The position numbers and the translations under genes were made by a program. A DNA stretch of 36,028 nucleotides. Origin: Flavobacterium hercynium. Lineage in GTDB: Bacteria; Bacteroidota; Bacteroidia; Flavobacteriales; Flavobacteriaceae. The notes under the pieces were generated by a model. It was not told the origin of the DNA, did not search any database, and was given only the letters and a program-made list of their open reading frames with translations. This document shows positions 35,656-36,028 of this stretch, in pieces (positions within the stretch are counted from its first letter, which is position 1; every line of letters starts with the position of its first letter). The DNA lies in the NCBI RefSeq assembly GCF_002217285.1, contig NZ_MUGW01000023.1, forward strand, positions 1-36,028, in the 5' to 3' direction.

Positions 35656-36028
35656 ATGAAAGCAAAAATAATATTTATTATATCGGTTATTTCACTTATA
35701 AGTTGTAATAAACCAAAATTAGAAAAAACAAATGTATTTTATTTTAATCTTTACAATAATAAAGATATTGAGGTTGAAAGTAATATTTTCACTTTAGAAC
35801 GAAGAAAATTGAATTTATTTGATTCTATTATTGTATTTAAAAAGAATGAAAAAGTATTAAGTTTTAAAGAGACTTTTGATAAAGAAGGTATTTATAGATA
35901 TGTTTTAAATAAAAAAACATTAACACATTCTTTAAAAGATTCCATTACTTTAACTACTAATTATAATGTATCTTATTTTCCTTTTGTAAATAAAAAAGCA
36001 ACATTAATTAATAAAGTAATATATAAGT
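35656..36028 (+). CDS. lipoprotein, candidate immunity protein (partial, runs off the window)
   Basis: The ATG lies 4 bases after the RHS stop and the frame stays open to the window end (124 codons visible). A short signal (KIIFIISVISL) ends in the lipobox LISC with Cys17. The mature part is Lys/Phe/Asn-rich with beta-like strands and no recognisable domain. Its immediate linkage to the RHS gene with a variable tip is the position of an immunity gene. A lipid-anchored periplasmic protein would suit a toxin acting in the periplasm. The C-terminus and any further genes are outside the window. Confidence 0.8.
   Translation, partial: MKAKIIFIISVISLISCNKPKLEKTNVFYFNLYNNKDIEVESNIFTLERRKLNLFDSIIVFKKNEKVLSFKETFDKEGIYRYVLNKKTLTHSLKDSITLTTNYNVSYFPFVNKKATLINKVIYK

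Overview
The window looks like chromosomal DNA of a Bacteroidota species, most likely a Flavobacterium or close relative. The DNA is strongly AT-rich. Candidate promoters fit the Bacteroidota pattern TTG-N19..22-TAnnTTTG rather than the E. coli one. The protein families are typical of Flavobacteriia: SpvB-like proteins with DUF5977-type repeats, RHS proteins with a DUF6443-like N-terminus, 3-coathanger-stack modules and tail-fibre-like C-terminal domains. Family assignments come from motifs read by eye, not from database searches.

Layout. (1) Positions 146-11607, minus strand: a probable operon of an OmpH/Skp-like chaperone, a lipoprotein, a 1665-aa SpvB-like protein, a 1683-aa RHS-repeat protein and a 79-aa two-helix membrane protein that overlaps the RHS stop codon. 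A bidirectional terminator (about 28-68) closes it. (2) Positions 11987-13412, plus strand: two small secreted proteins (one possibly a cysteine-peptidase-like fold, one conserved hypothetical), ending at a strong terminator. (3) Positions 13715-27427, minus strand: a 14-gene, 13.7-kb operon for a type II secretion/type IV pilus-like machine. In transcription order it holds: GspG-like pseudopilin, short prepilin peptidase, GspE ATPase, GspD/PilQ secretin, GspL (PilM-PilN-like), GspM/PilO, a lipoprotein, a fibronectin-III-like lipoprotein, two paralogous tail-fibre-like proteins, GspC/PilP-like, GspK-like, GspI-like and GspJ/H-like pseudopilins, and GspF. Only one ATPase is present and there is no PilT, so a secretion pseudopilus is more likely than a twitching pilus. 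(4) Positions 27800-36028, plus strand: a second SpvB-like/RHS pair (1386 and 1225 aa), followed 4 bases later by a lipoprotein gene that runs off the window.

How the parts may work together. All four giant SpvB/RHS proteins begin with an export signal. None ends in a domain I recognise as a type IX sorting domain. Each pair ends in a variable C-terminal tip followed immediately by a small membrane protein or lipoprotein, as in polymorphic toxin/immunity modules. Placing a complete T2SS-like operon between two such pairs suggests, as inference only, that the machine exports or displays these RHS proteins and that the tail-fibre-like and FnIII-like proteins are its surface or tip components. 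Unusual details are a Ser instead of Gly before the cleavage site in three clear pseudopilins (and probably the fourth), and a prepilin peptidase with no methyltransferase domain.
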